The position numbers were made by a program, and so were the translations under genes. A DNA stretch of 64,000 nt from Schizophyllum amplum (taxonomy: Eukaryota > Basidiomycota > Agaricomycetes > Agaricales > Schizophyllaceae), in NCBI GenBank assembly GCA_007026445.1, contig VDMD01000001.1:1054001-1118000 (forward strand). The letters run 5' to 3'. The notes under the pieces were generated by a model. The model had not been told where the DNA came from, did no database searches, and saw only the letters and a list, made by a program, of their open reading frames with translations. Positions 41,411 to 51,970 of the stretch are shown piece after piece. How positions within the stretch are numbered: position 1 is the first letter of the stretch; each line of letters begins with the position of its first letter.

Positions 41411-41416
41411 TTATAT
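41411..41416 (-). promoter_or_regulatory. TATA box of the GH35 gene
   Basis: ATATAA on the minus strand, 46-51 bp upstream of the ATG at 41365. A related sequence (TCTCAACATATGTAGGC) precedes the broken GH35 copy at 44.94 kb, so this promoter stretch seems to have been duplicated with it. Confidence 0.5.
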
Positions 41417-42026
41417 CGAGACCAACCAGGTACCAAGAAGGGGGCGCGTCGGACCGCCGGGAACATGGGGGCACGGTCCGCTGAGCACCGTCGAAGCCAG
41501 CGGACGTCGAGGACATCAGGAAACTTCGGGGACATCAGAACCAACGGGTCATTCTGTTCCTCCTTGGCCGACCGCTGACCGCTCGAGGACGACGACGGCT
41601 ACTCGGTGACTTGGCTGGGCATCGAGAGCTGCTCGGAAATCACTCGAGGACCGCTCGATGCCGCTGTGAGAAGAGGATAAGCACATGGAAGGACCGAAGC
41701 AAGGGGAACGGACCGTCCACCTGACCGGCAGACCCATGGTGGTCGCCCGTGAGCGCGGAATGGATGGCCGAGGAGGGTCATGAGGATGTTCAGAGAGAGA
41801 AAAGTAGAGGAATGACGCGGGCGAAGACTGCATGACGAGCGTTTGCCTCTCAAGCAGACTCAAGTTACCGAAAAAGAACATGAACAACCACACTCATCAG
41901 TCGTGCTTTTTCGACTTTTGCAACACTGCAAGTCGAGGTGTGGTCCTGCATTACAAGCCAGTCATACAACAGCATAGACAAAATGAATTGCGCAGAACGA
42001 CAGACCAAGCACCTCCATATATAGTC
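41417..42026. other. Intergenic stretch between GH35 and SPP2-like genes
   Basis: Upstream region of the GH35 gene and 3' flank of the SPP2-like gene. No gene or repeat recognised. Confidence 0.4.
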
Positions 42027-43457
42027 CTAATAATCCCTCCGCCGCCGCGTCGACTCCCTGCCATCGTCCGTGCGCGTGCGTCCGTCGTCTGTGCGCTTGC
42101 GTCCATCGCGTCCGTCGTCTGCACGTTTGCTGTACGACCGCTCATCTGCACGCTCTCGTCCATCGTCAACGCGCTTGGTACGATCCCGCCCATCGTCCTT
42201 TTCCCGCCGCCGGCTATCATCTCGACCGTAGTCGCGACCTCTGTACTTGTCGTCGCGGTCTCGGTACTTGTCGTCACGGTCGCGATACGTGTCCTCCCTT
42301 TCGCGATACTTGTCGTCATATCGGCTGTCCCGCCGATCATCTCGAATGCTTCTCCGAGGAGAATAGGACCGGTCCCGTCTCCGCTCGCGGTCGCCTCGCG
42401 AGTCGCGGTCTTCCCGACTATCCCCCTTCGCCTGCGACCCTTCCCGTTCCTTCTTCAATACGGGTACGTAGCGCTTGTCCGGCCTTTTCTTGTACGCTGC
42501 CTTCTTCGACCCGTCATCGTAGACCTCCTGCTCCTTCGCGCCGATCCCCAGCAGTGCCGGACGCGCCTCTGGCATATAGGGCTCCACCATGCCCCTGCCC
42601 GGCTTGCGCGACGCTGCCATGCCCTCTTTCCAGCCCATCCCGCGCAGCAGCGCCGCGCCAAATTGTGCGACGGGCACACGCTCGTAGTCCGCTAAGGTCG
42701 CCTCCTCGGGCAGCTCCTCGACGTCTTGCTTGAGCGCGTCGGCCTCTGAGGGGCGTATGACGTCTATGACGGGACCGTCCTCCTCGGTGCGGCCGTCGGC
42801 GGAGGCGAGCACAGCACGGAGCGCCTTTTGGTCCTCGGTCTCATCGTCGACGGCCATGGCGGTGGACTCCTCTTCCTCCTTGATTTCGACGGTGTCGGAT
42901 TCGAGCTTGACGGTGCGCTGCTTAACCTGCAGGCCAATGAGGACAGGGCCCGAGTTGATGGTATCCCGTGTACCGAGTCCGCCCGCGCTGCCATCGGCGC
43001 CGGTCGTCGCTGCCGCGCCCGGGGGCACATATTGCTGCCCACGGCGGCGGCGTGCTAGCTCGCGCCAGTCTCGGTTTGCAGTGGGGGCGATGACGAGGGG
43101 TCCCTTGGGTTTGATCACCTTGTCACGTCTGTAAATGCCAGAATGGTGGACTTTGGTAAGTTGAGATGGCTGTAGGCACGAGGAGAGATGGGACACAGAC
43201 CGTCGCGCTCCTCCTATTTTGTCAAACTCGTCTACCAGCTCTACGGTATCCTGGTCTTCCTCGTCGCTCGAGTCAGCGTAGGTCTGACGCGGGCTTTGCG
43301 CGAGCGGGCTGCCGGACGTAGACTCGTTCGTCAGATGCCGGGGAAGCACTGGTGCTTTAAAGCCGCTTGAGCCATCTAACTCTGGGCCAGACGAGTTGCC
43401 TCTGGAGACTGGCGTCGGGCGCCGGACGGTGAAGGAGACTTTCTGAGGCGCAGACAT
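42027..43457 (-). CDS. SPP2: G-patch splicing factor Spp2/GPKOW-like
   Basis: Spp2 binds and activates the DEAH helicase Prp2 at the catalytic remodelling step of the spliceosome. Two exons (43201-43457 and 42027-43128) give 452 residues. After a disordered start with an acidic DSSDEEDQDTVELVDEFDK segment come RDKVIKPKGPLVIAPTANRD and WRELARRRRGQQYVPPG. The G-patch-like core begins VPVAQFGAALLRGMGWKEGM and reaches MPEARPALLGIGAKEQE, with the conserved GMGW. The C-terminal 120 residues are an Arg/Asp/Tyr/Ser repeat (DDKYRDRDDKYRGRD type), an RS-like tail common in splicing factors. No KOW domain is apparent, so it resembles yeast Spp2 more than human GPKOW. I chose the ATG giving MSAPQKVSF over one five codons upstream. 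Confidence 0.87.
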   Translation of the reverse strand: MSAPQKVSFTVRRPTPVSRGNSSGPELDGSSGFKAPVLPRHLTNESTSGSPLAQSPRQTYADSSDEEDQDTVELVDEFDKIGGARRSVSHLSSCLQPSQLTKVHHSGIYRRDKVIKPKGPLVIAPTANRDWRELARRRRGQQYVPPGAAATTGADGSAGGLGTRDTINSGPVLIGLQVKQRTVKLESDTVEIKEEEESTAMAVDDETEDQKALRAVLASADGRTEEDGPVIDVIRPSEADALKQDVEELPEEATLADYERVPVAQFGAALLRGMGWKEGMAASRKPGRGMVEPYMPEARPALLGIGAKEQEVYDDGSKKAAYKKRPDKRYVPVLKKEREGSQAKGDSREDRDSRGDRERRRDRSYSPRRSIRDDRRDSRYDDKYREREDTYRDRDDKYRDRDDKYRGRDYGRDDSRRREKDDGRDRTKRVDDGRERADERSYSKRADDGRDGRKRTDDGRTRTDDGRESTRRRRDY

Positions 43458-43572
43458 GGCGGCAAGAGTCAACGTGCAATCAAATGGGAATGATGACGTG
43501 ATTACTCTTTGCCGGACCGCACTTCCCGCGTTCGATCACGTGTACATACAGTACTCCTCTCCGCATCCGGTC
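43458..43572. promoter_or_regulatory. 115-bp divergent promoter between SPP2- and ISA2-like genes
   Basis: The two ATGs are head to head with 115 bp between them. No TATA box is evident. In-frame ATGs nearer the centre exist on both sides (43472 minus, 43456 plus), so the true starts could narrow the gap. Confidence 0.5.
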
Positions 43573-44382
43573 ATGTCTAGCGCTCTGCGTCGGAGTGTGC
43601 GCGAGCTCAGCAGACGCTCAGCCCGTCTGCATGCTGTTCCGAAACTTCCCGCTCAACATGTCCCACGATACATACACTCCTCGGTGCCCCGCGCACTGGC
43701 TGCGACGCCTGTGCGCTACGCCAAGATCGAGCCCACGCCATCAGGAAAGCTGACCAGTCTACTGGCTTCCCCCTCCCCCGAGTACATCGAGCAAGAGGAG
43801 ATCAGCGTAGACCTCGTACCTCCCGAACAAGCACGGCTAGAAATTACGGACCGCGCAGCAGAGGTGCGTCGCATGCGCCCCACTCCCCGATCGCAGCCTG
43901 ACCAACGGTATCAGCAACTACAGCGGATAGCCAGCAGACAGAACACCCCACGCGCAGGCCTGCGGATAGCCGTAGAGTCTGGCGGATGCCATGGGTACCA
44001 GTACAAGATGGACATGTCTACTGAGCCACAACCTGACGATTAGTAAGTCGTGTAAACCGCGCACAGTCATTCGCTGGTGCATCATCCCCGACCCTTTCCT
44101 TCGCTCGCCTACAACTTCCCTGATACAACTTCCCCTCTCTTGCTCCCGCATGCTTTCCATGCCGCACTTCCTTCCGTTAACGCACACCCTCTCAGCCACT
44201 TCGCACATCCAGACATCAAACCCTCAAATATATTCGTCGACGCCGTCTCCCTCTCCCTTCTCAACGGCTCCACCATCGACTTTGTGACCGAGCTCATAGG
44301 CACCACGTTCCGAGTGGCAGCCAATCCTCACGCGGCAGGCGGGGGATGCGGCTGTGGGGTCAGCTGGGAGCTGAAGATGTAG
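43573..44382 (+). CDS. ISA2: Mitochondrial iron-sulfur assembly protein Isa2-like
   Basis: A-type Fe-S protein; Isa1/Isa2 are needed to make 4Fe-4S clusters in mitochondria (aconitase, lipoate synthase). Three exons (43573-43863, 43915-44042, 44196-44382) give 201 residues. The N-terminus is an Arg/Ser-rich matrix presequence (MSSALRRSVRELSRRSARL). The conserved core is LRIAVESGGCHGYQYKMD, then IFVDAVSLSLLNGSTIDF, and the Cys pair in AGGGCGCGVSWELK. These supply the three ligating cysteines of the family. The GGCHGYQY form points to Isa2 rather than Isa1. It shares a 115-bp upstream region with the SPP2-like gene. Confidence 0.93.
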
Positions 44383-44935
44383 CCATAAAGCTCCAGAGAT
44401 GTCCAGGAAGTTCAAGATGCAGCCCGGGAGCTCGAGACCTCCGATGTCGGTCGCTCAATACGATGCAGAGAGTGCCAGGGATTCCAACTCACATGTACAT
44501 ACTACCCCATAAATGCCTAATAGATCGTCTCACACCCTTCCATCCCTTCTTAACGCCCAACTTCCGTCGGTCGTCGCGCAAGCAACTCAAAGGGGGCGGA
44601 GAGTACTTGGTCAGGTGCGTAGCAGTCAGTCATATCATCACCGAACGTTGACTGTGCGCGAGCACTGAGCAGCTTCACCCTTTCGGTGTTCTAATACTGC
44701 CAACCTGTTTTCCCACTCTGGCCAGTTCTCCAGACGTCGCGATGCGTTCCCTCGCTCGGACCCGTCAGCTTCTTCGACCTCAGCATCTTTCGCTGGATAC
44801 TTTGTGGCCAATCTTGAAGGGCGTAATCACCGAACAGCCGTAAAGGACCACCGGTGACTACTCCGCTGACTTGCATAATCCTTGATTCGATGGCTTCAAC
44901 GGTCCTAAACGTCTCAGCGGCCCGCACTCTCTTTC
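44383..44935. other. Intergenic stretch downstream of ISA2
   Basis: No gene recognised; it leads into the broken GH35 copy. Confidence 0.4.
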
Positions 44936-45290
44936 CCGCCCCTGGTTTCTCTCAACATATGTAGGCTCCCTTAGCGCGCTCCTTGCTGGCCGTAATCCAT
45001 CTCTGGCTGACCTATTCGGCGGCGGCGTCTTCTTACAGTGTGCTGTGTGCCTGCGACGCGCACAACCTGCCCGACGCGAAAGACCTGCCTGGCTCGCCAA
45101 CTCGACCGAGCTCGCCGTATTCCCCATGCGCTCTCCATCATGGGCCTGCGTGTCTTCAGCCTCCCCGCCCAAATGCCCCGCTAGCGGCTGCCGGGCAATC
45201 CCGCTCTGTGGGCCGACGGGCTGCAGAAAACCCGACCGAACGGCTTCGATCACGAATCCTTCTACGCACACTGGACCCCTACTATACCAG
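44936..45290 (+). pseudogene. Broken 5' fragment of a GH35 beta-galactosidase
   Basis: From an ATG at 44983 the sequence reads MLAVIHLWLTYSAAASSYS then VLCACDA, paralleling the signal peptide of the GH35 gene at 41365. After a frame change ANSTEL is readable; after another, HALSIMGLRVFSLPAQMP. A stop codon follows, and then RLPGNPALWADGLQKTRPNG and FYAHWTP, all matching the first 120 residues of the intact copy in order. Similarity includes the stretch around the TATA box upstream. The copy stops near 45290 and is inverted relative to the complete gene 3.6 kb away. Multiple frameshifts and a stop mark it as dead. Confidence 0.78.
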
Positions 45291-46258
45291 GGACGAATAG
45301 CTTCAGGAAGGACTTCAGTGTGAGAGGGATTTGAGAGAGAACATGCGGCTGCACATGAATCAAGTGTGCTTTGCCGTCGTTCGTAAGTAGCCAGAGTATA
45401 TCACCTTGCGCAGAGTGTTTGTCCACCGGGTGGGCGATCATCTAACTTCAACACCATAGTGTTGCCACTTGTAGCTGCTCGTCGTAAAAGGAATTACATG
45501 CGAGGAAGGACCAACGTACAGGCGTGCTACAGACACCTCAACTGCCAACGAAGTCCTTCAGTTACTACCAGTTACTACATGACCATTGCCAACGAGCAGC
45601 AACTTCGGGATCTGACACTTGGAAATAATAGCAGCTAGCCAAGGCCAAATATACAGCAAGCCAGAACCTAACACGGATGACCCAGAACGATTGGACACCG
45701 TACATAGGCCCAGGTCTTGCCCAGGGAGTCGAACAGAGTCGAACAAGAGTCACGGTGACGTGTGATGGATGTGATGCTTTGGTTTGCTCCCGCGATGGCT
45801 CCGATCAATTGGTGTGATGAACAGTTCGAACTCTGCCAGACTCTGCCAAAGCTCTGCACTGTTCCGCAAGACTCTGCACTGGTTCTGCTCGAACGAGCTG
45901 ATTCGAAAATGTAGAGCAGTACATCAGCCGCGCAATTACTCCTTTTTATCAGTTGAGATGAGCTACAGGCTCTGCTAAAACGACTAGAACGATGCTGCCG
46001 GTAGATCTACCTATCAACATGACACGCACCCGGAGGCCCCATGACGAGGTCTGGGCCCCCTGGACGAGGCCGCGCTGCATCCACTCAAGCTGCATTGAGT
46101 CTTTCAAGCAACCCTGATCATGGCGAAGTCAATAAATGGTCTATCTAGTAGGCTTGCAAGTCGTCCCCGGACAGTGTTGTTCACCCTTTGTTATACCCTC
46201 GATTTGGGCCGCTTCAAACCGCCAGACCGCTCTCCACCCTCTACTTCGTTCTACTGCT
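45291..46258. other. Intergenic stretch with a degenerate CTCTGCCA repeat
   Basis: No gene recognised. Around 45825-45890 a degenerate short repeat (ACTCTGCCA, ACTCTGCAC and relatives) occurs about five times. Confidence 0.4.
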
Positions 46259-48236
46259 CTACACAGCCCATGCATCGACGTGGGCGCCATTCCGAGAGGC
46301 ACTCAGGCGCGGTGCTATATGAGGTGGCGACTCGGACATCGACCACCGTGCGACCTCCTTCGTCACGAGCACTCCTGGACTTGACGGGCGCATATGAGTC
46401 AATTCCACCGTGTCGCTATCCTGCGTCGCTGTGTGGCTCTGGGGTCATGATCAGCGCATGTACGGGCTACGGAGCAGTGAAGGGATGCGAGACGAGGTCA
46501 GGAGGCAGCGTTAGAGCGAAGAACGCATAGCACCAACGTAAAGTAAACGGATAGAAGGGGAGAGAGACGTGAGGCGCAGCGAGGAGAGGGGCGAGGATGA
46601 AGTGCGCCATTCACTTACCTGCGCATTCCAGGTCAACGTCTTCTTCGTCGTTTTGCGCGAGCCGCTCCGGCGCAGCTGATCGGATAGGGCCTCTCGGCGC
46701 GCTTTACGACTGTTCAAGCTAGCGAGCAACGAGTTTCCATACGCTGAAGAGAAGAATCAGCATTTTATTGACAGTTGTCAGTATTATGGGGCGGTCAGAA
46801 CGCCAATATCAGGACAAGTATTTCCGCACCTTTGCCCAAGAGGTGACATAGAGCGATCGTCGCGTATCCTACATCCAGGAAAACGCACACGAAAGCGGCA
46901 AGTGCGATCGTACTGGAGGTACGTGTATCAGCTTCTCGAAAAAATCCCCATCCTGTTGAAATAATTGTCACGCACCTACTCAGCAGCCCATTGTTCACCG
47001 ACATCACGATGAGCCTGTTCACGATGTTGTCTGTTCTGCTCGGCCGTCAGCGAGGTCAACTTCATGTAAAGGGGGACCAAAGTTACCTTTCGTGGTTCGT
47101 CTTCCGGAACTGAAGGTAGTACACCAAAGAGAGGGTGATGCTGACGTCTGTAGCCGCCGTGATCGCAAAAGACGACGGGACGAGGGCCTGTACCGCCCTT
47201 GATTCTTGCCTGATCATGGGTACTAGTCTGCGCGCGAGCAGCGTAGGGTCAGCCAGATGGTATGACCATATAGGCGCGAGATACAGACCCTAGGAAGACG
47301 AGCGCTAACAGATGGGATGAGTTTAGATGGACTGGACGAGGTGAAAGACAGCTCACCCCATCCCAAAGCTGTGCAGTACCAAGCGTGAGCGAGAGAATGT
47401 GATGGACGCGATAGAAGAGGACCAACCGCACTGGGTGATGGACATCAAGAACTGCAAGAGGGTGAATGTCTGAACGGTCGGGAGTAAACGACGAACATAC
47501 AATGCAGCACGCGAGATACCAATTCCTTCCGCTCACTCGGAACACGTTAAGTCTTAGGGCACCGCTCTTCTGCACGTCAACTCACTTATGAAGACTTGGC
47601 GGATGAAGAATAGATGTATGAGCGTCGCGGAGGTGACCTGTTCTCTTTGTCAAACGTGTGTAGTGCAAGACAGTAGCAAACGCACGTTCAACAACGTTGG
47701 AAACTGATACGTTTGTGGTTCAGCCCATTTTCTATCCAGATATACTGTGTACGTACCATGGCGCTCCTGGAACCCCGTCAGTCTGCGTCCGTATAACCGA
47801 GCTAGTAGTGAACGCACCAAACTAAGACCTCAATAGTGTCGGGCAGCCCACGATTGTCTACGAGGTAATGCCATGATGCGTGTCCCAGCAAGGCAACGTT
47901 GGTTGTTTGCATGGCCCTGGGGTTGCCTGAGCTTCACGGACTGACATCCCATAACAACTCACAAGACGGCGGCCACCTATTGAGAAAGGCACGTGTCAGT
48001 CTTCATGTCGCTCCAAGCAATGAACGAACGCACGACGCCCTTCAGCCAGAGACTGTCGTCAGGGAATCTCATGTAATACATACACGTCTGCATGAACATG
48101 ACACCGTAAAAGCTGCATATGGGAATAAGCAGCTTTCTTTCTGAGGTGCAGTACGTGCTCACATCGTTGACAGAGCCACGCCAACGAGCAGCGCGCCTAG
48201 CGTGTCGTGGGGAACAGCGATGGTACTTGACTCCAT
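46259..48236 (-). CDS. DUF6534-type seven-helix membrane protein
   Basis: A member of the large agaricomycete DUF6534 family: predicted seven-helix proteins of unknown function with receptor-like topology. The start reads MESSTIAVPHDTLGALLVG followed by VALSTM, then the conserved LYGVMFMQTCMYYMRFPDD block. Later exons give SGRNWYLACCI, a helix around SSFAITAATDVSITLSLVYY, and NIVNRLIVMSVNNGLLSR. The family's closing YGNSLLASLNSRKARRE comes next. The cytoplasmic tail continues through a 198-bp intron (46421-46618, donor GTAAGT) into a last exon, 46259-46420, reading DTVELTHMRPSSPGVLVTKE to the stop. Without that intron the frame runs on to 46511, which I regard as wrong. Several middle exon borders are approximate. 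Ligand and function unknown. Confidence 0.8.
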
Positions 48237-49262
48237 CAGGGAGAGGGCACGAGGGATGAGGGCATGAACGCAAGAGCGGAGCGCGCACGATCTTCATACG
48301 ATCCCGGATCGGGGTGGCACGGTCCCGGGGCGGTGGTCATCACTGAGATCACTGTTTGGACGGGCGGCGTCTGCCTGAGAACATCCTGAGAACTGCTGCA
48401 AAAGGCGCTCTGATTCTGAATCCCCATTACACTCCAAACCTCGGATCATGGGTCGTATTTCGGGCGTGGGGCCTGCAATGAAAGGATCTGAAGACAGGTC
48501 AGCGACGAGGTAATACATTGGCAGTAGGTACATAGATGGAGGACAGGAGTCCTTCCAGTCTCCAGATGTCGCCATCTTTGATAGGCTCATAATAGAAAGT
48601 GCGCACGAGCGCGCGCCCCAGGATGTAGCCCGACTTCACTGCGTGCACCTGGCTTATCCTTCTGAATTGAGATATGTACTGACCTCTTATCCTGCTGAGA
48701 TCTGAGAGCAGTACGTACTTACATGCATGGCCCCGGTCCAGCGTGCGACATTGGCGCGCGGCGCGGATGGGCGAAGTGCGGTGCGGCCGTTCCAGACTTC
48801 CGTTGCCGACCGCCCTCGAACTCACGAAAAGAGCGGGAATTCTACCAACGAGGAGGACAGGATGAATAGCAGAAAAGGCGACAAGCCCAACGATTTGCCG
48901 TAGAGACTTCAGAAAAGTCACGTCAACGCAGGCTTTGCGCCAAATTCGGCAGTGATCCAGCCAAGCGAGCACAAACATTCCCACGCCACACTCTGAAGGC
49001 AGACCGAAAGGAATCAGGCCAGCGCGCATGACATAAATCGTGGTCTAGATAATATAGTGAGAATAAAATCATACGCAGAACACTGTGTGATATATTTGGA
49101 GGAAAAGATGAGGTCGTGACGCCGGATGCTGGCGGAGGCGGGTACTGTGAACTTGGAGCGTGGTAGATTATATGCGTATATGGAGAAATAGAGCGATACA
49201 TAGGGTATAGGGGTCAAAGAAAATACGATCATAGAGAAGAGTCGTTTAGTCACGAAGATCGC
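48237..49262. other. Upstream region of the DUF6534 gene with one long unexplained frame
   Basis: A minus-strand frame at 48499-49029 stays open for 176 codons and is listed separately. Otherwise nothing is recognised. Confidence 0.35.
48499..49029 (-). other. Unrecognised 176-codon open frame
   Basis: The frame includes a hydrophobic stretch (VGLVAFSAIHPVLLVGRIPA) and a basic region. There is no recognised domain, splice partner or promoter. A frame this long in a gap is uncommon, but it may still be chance or the relic of a membrane protein gene. Confidence 0.25.
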
Positions 49263-50310
49263 TTAAGCGCACTTGACACGAGTGATTGGATCGTAAGGCG
49301 CGAATTGCCAGAGCCTGCAGCGTCATCAGTTTCGCTACCACCGATAATTCGAATCATATAACTCACTCCTTGTGCTCCTGGACCAGGTCCGGAAGAGCAG
49401 TTTCCGCGTCGGGACCAAGGGGAGGCCACGCCGCCGCGCTGGCGACATCGTGGTGCGCAATGACGAACGGCACAAGGAAGGCGGCATCAAAGCGTCCAGT
49501 GAACCAGATGAGGTTCTCTGTAGGTAGATGAGTAAGTTGGGAAGCTCGACGAGAAGGAAACGCAACACACCCTGAATCATGTCGCCCATCGCCTCGGCAG
49601 AGATAACTTTGTTTAGTACGTCCTCGCGGATGGCCGCCACCTGCTTCTTCATCCCCTCCGCCATAGGGCCAGCGAAGGACATCGCTTCCGTAAGCGCACT
49701 GACAGAGTATGAGCTCGGGTTCTTTCCAAGATGTCAGCTGGGTGTTTGAACACAATCAAAGAAAAGCTACGTACCTGACGCCAGCTGCTCAGCTTGTCCT
49801 TCAACGCCTGGATACCTGCGGTGGCTGTCGCGGCATGCGTAGGGTTGGCGTAGCCAAAGATCTCGAAAAGAGAACGCCCGCCGAGGCGAGGTTCCTTGCA
49901 AGTGAAGAAGGTCTCATCCCCTGGGCCGAGTCAGTCAAAGACCGTGGAACGTCACCTGAACGTCACTGCAACGCGCACCTTCCAAGTGATATTCCAAAAC
50001 ATCGCAAACCCGCGTCGCGTACTCTAGGAACGGGACGAAGGTGGGCTGTCCTGCGCTCACGCGAGATCCAGCGCTCTGCACACTGTTCAGGGCGCGGATG
50101 AGGTCGTTCTGCGCATACATGTCACATTCATGCACTCGACCGCACCGAAGAGCTGACCAACCTTCATGAAGGTGTTGATGTGACGCAGGGTCGCGCGTGG
50201 GCTGCAACATGGTGAGCAGACATGCAGGACACAAGTACCGAGCACACGCACTCGCCAGACACGAGGTCAGCAGGGACGTCAGAGACGGGCAGCGTTGCGA
50301 GGGGGAACAT
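49263..50310 (-). CDS. Hemerythrin-like domain protein
   Basis: Hemerythrin-like proteins bind a di-iron centre in a four-helix bundle and are linked to oxygen or iron sensing; in filamentous fungi their roles are largely unknown. Exons join to about 250 residues. It starts MFPLATLPVSDVPADLVSG, then RATLRHINTFMKNDLIRALN (first helix with a candidate His). VPFLEYATRVCDVLEYHLEG then DETFF (His and Glu ligands) follows. Next are RSLFEIFGYANPTHAATATA, a third helix MKKQVAAIREDVLNKVI, and RFDAAFLVPFVIAHHDV with an adjacent His pair. The end is LWQFAPYDPITRVKCA. A TATA box lies 91-99 bp upstream. The fold assignment rests on the spacing of His/Glu motifs and resemblance to fungal 'hemerythrin domain' proteins. 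Several exon joins are approximate. Confidence 0.68.
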
Positions 50311-50400
50311 GCTGCAGGATATGGCGAAAGAGATGATGAGCGGGGAGGTCGAGGCTGGTCGGGGGCGCGACGGTGACGGTACGGCTGTGGCGACGGTCCC

Positions 50401-50409
50401 TTATATATA
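50401..50409 (-). promoter_or_regulatory. TATA box of the hemerythrin-like gene
   Basis: TATATATAA on the minus strand, about 91-99 bp upstream of the ATG at 50310. Confidence 0.55.
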
Positions 50410-50654
50410 CGGGGCCGATGGCCCGCGCGGACCCGCCATGACTGCATAAAGGGCAGCATCGTGTTGAGGCCACCCAACAATGCAAATTCGCCGGTTACAA
50501 TCATGATGCACAAGCCCGGATAGACAAAGGGCGCCTGCGTTCGGCACTCCATCCAAATTTGGGAGACGCGATGAAAGGCCAGCGAAGCTAGTGAAGGACA
50601 AAGGGAGTCGTATAATGCGGGTACGGGTACAGGTATGGATGGGGGCCAAAGGCG

Positions 50655-51970
50655 TCATGATCTCGAAAGATTCTGGTATTGGATAGATGCTTGATCGTAC
50701 TGCTCCATCCTGAGGAATAACCGACTTCGTTCGCGTACCATCCATCTGAGGAAGAGGGTCAGGTTCAGAGCTAGTGGACTTTGGCCCGTGACGCACTCCA
50801 GTAGAATGTCACAATATTTGCCAAGTACGCTGACGGCTTCGGGATCAAGGCTTGCGCTCGCTGCCATCTGCGGTAGGCTGACTGCAAGGGCGCGCCGGTC
50901 AGTCTTGATCCCGCAGACTCAACAGGTATCTTACCCATCATGCGCAGAAAGTGTTCTGCGCCATATGCTTCGCTCATTTCCTTCTGTTCTGCCTCGAACT
51001 TTTCGCGTATACTCGCATATTGAGGTCGCTCGAATCGATACAACAGGTTCTTGCCGAGAGCGCGGTCGAAGTAGGTCCTCAGCCCAGACAAAACGGAGCC
51101 CAGATGAGCATCAGGATCGGGTAGACTGCAATTGACGTTTAGTTTCGGTCAGACGGCGACGTCGACACGCACTTTGGAGGCTTCTCCTTGTGGATGTAGG
51201 CTCCGAACTCCTCCAATATTTGCTTGACGTTCGGTTGTCGAGGTACAGAGACCAGCTAGAGGAAGACTCTGTCAGCCATTATGATTAAGGAATATGGAGG
51301 CCGTCGTACCTGGTTATTCTTCGTGACGGCCTCCCAGTCGTCCACCAGTTGAGCCTTCATGAGCTCCGGCATCGTCATCTTCAACTCTGGCCTCTTGCTA
51401 GCCTCATCCTGTCGAGCATAGCGTCAGTTCACTGTCACTAGGACAGACACCGCAACGCACCTCATCGCGTCCGCGCTTCTGCCCGCGCGTCCCACCGTCT
51501 TTCCGTCCAGCGCCACGCACATATGATGTTGCGCTTCCTCCTGCGTTCTTGTCCGCCCCCTTCGCCGTTTTAGATGCCCCACTGTTGAGATGGGTACCCA
51601 AATGGAGCGAGTTCTTGATCTTCATGTTCTCTTCGTTCACCTTCAGCAGCCGCGACACGGGCACCCATTCGTCCCACCTAAACGCGTCGAGCGCAGGGGC
51701 ATAGTACGCGTAGGAACGGGGTTCGACACAAAGTTCGGTGGAGAATCAGCATGTAAAGTCAAATCAGCAACCGCATACGCGCGAGACCAGACTGAGCACG
51801 CACGTCTGCTTCCAGCCTTTGTAGTGCACATAGTAGTGGGGACCTTCCTGTCCCGTCGCCGGATGCGGCTCTGACCCAGTGTGCACCTTCAGCACTTTGG
51901 CCTCGTACATGAGGGGCCCATGATAGCACAGGACTTGCTCGTTAACGACATAAGTCTCGACGTTGGACAT
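50655..51970 (-). CDS. EAF3: MRG-family chromodomain protein Eaf3/MRG15
   Basis: Eaf3 is a shared subunit of the NuA4 acetyltransferase and Rpd3S deacetylase; its chromo-barrel reads H3K36 methylation. The first exon gives [20 protein letters not shown] then MYEAKVLKV, with [10 protein letters not shown] of the chromo barrel. A later exon gives [20 protein letters not shown] sequence and a basic, disordered hinge ([10 protein letters not shown]). The MRG domain follows: [67 protein letters not shown] and [15 protein letters not shown]. It ends IQYQNLSRS, the standard MRG C-terminus. Around eight short exons are required; a few borders are approximate. The call is secure. Confidence 0.93.

Noticed and set aside
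46120..46530. 136-codon plus-strand frame
   Set aside because: Antisense to the last exon and intron of the DUF6534 gene; no domain.
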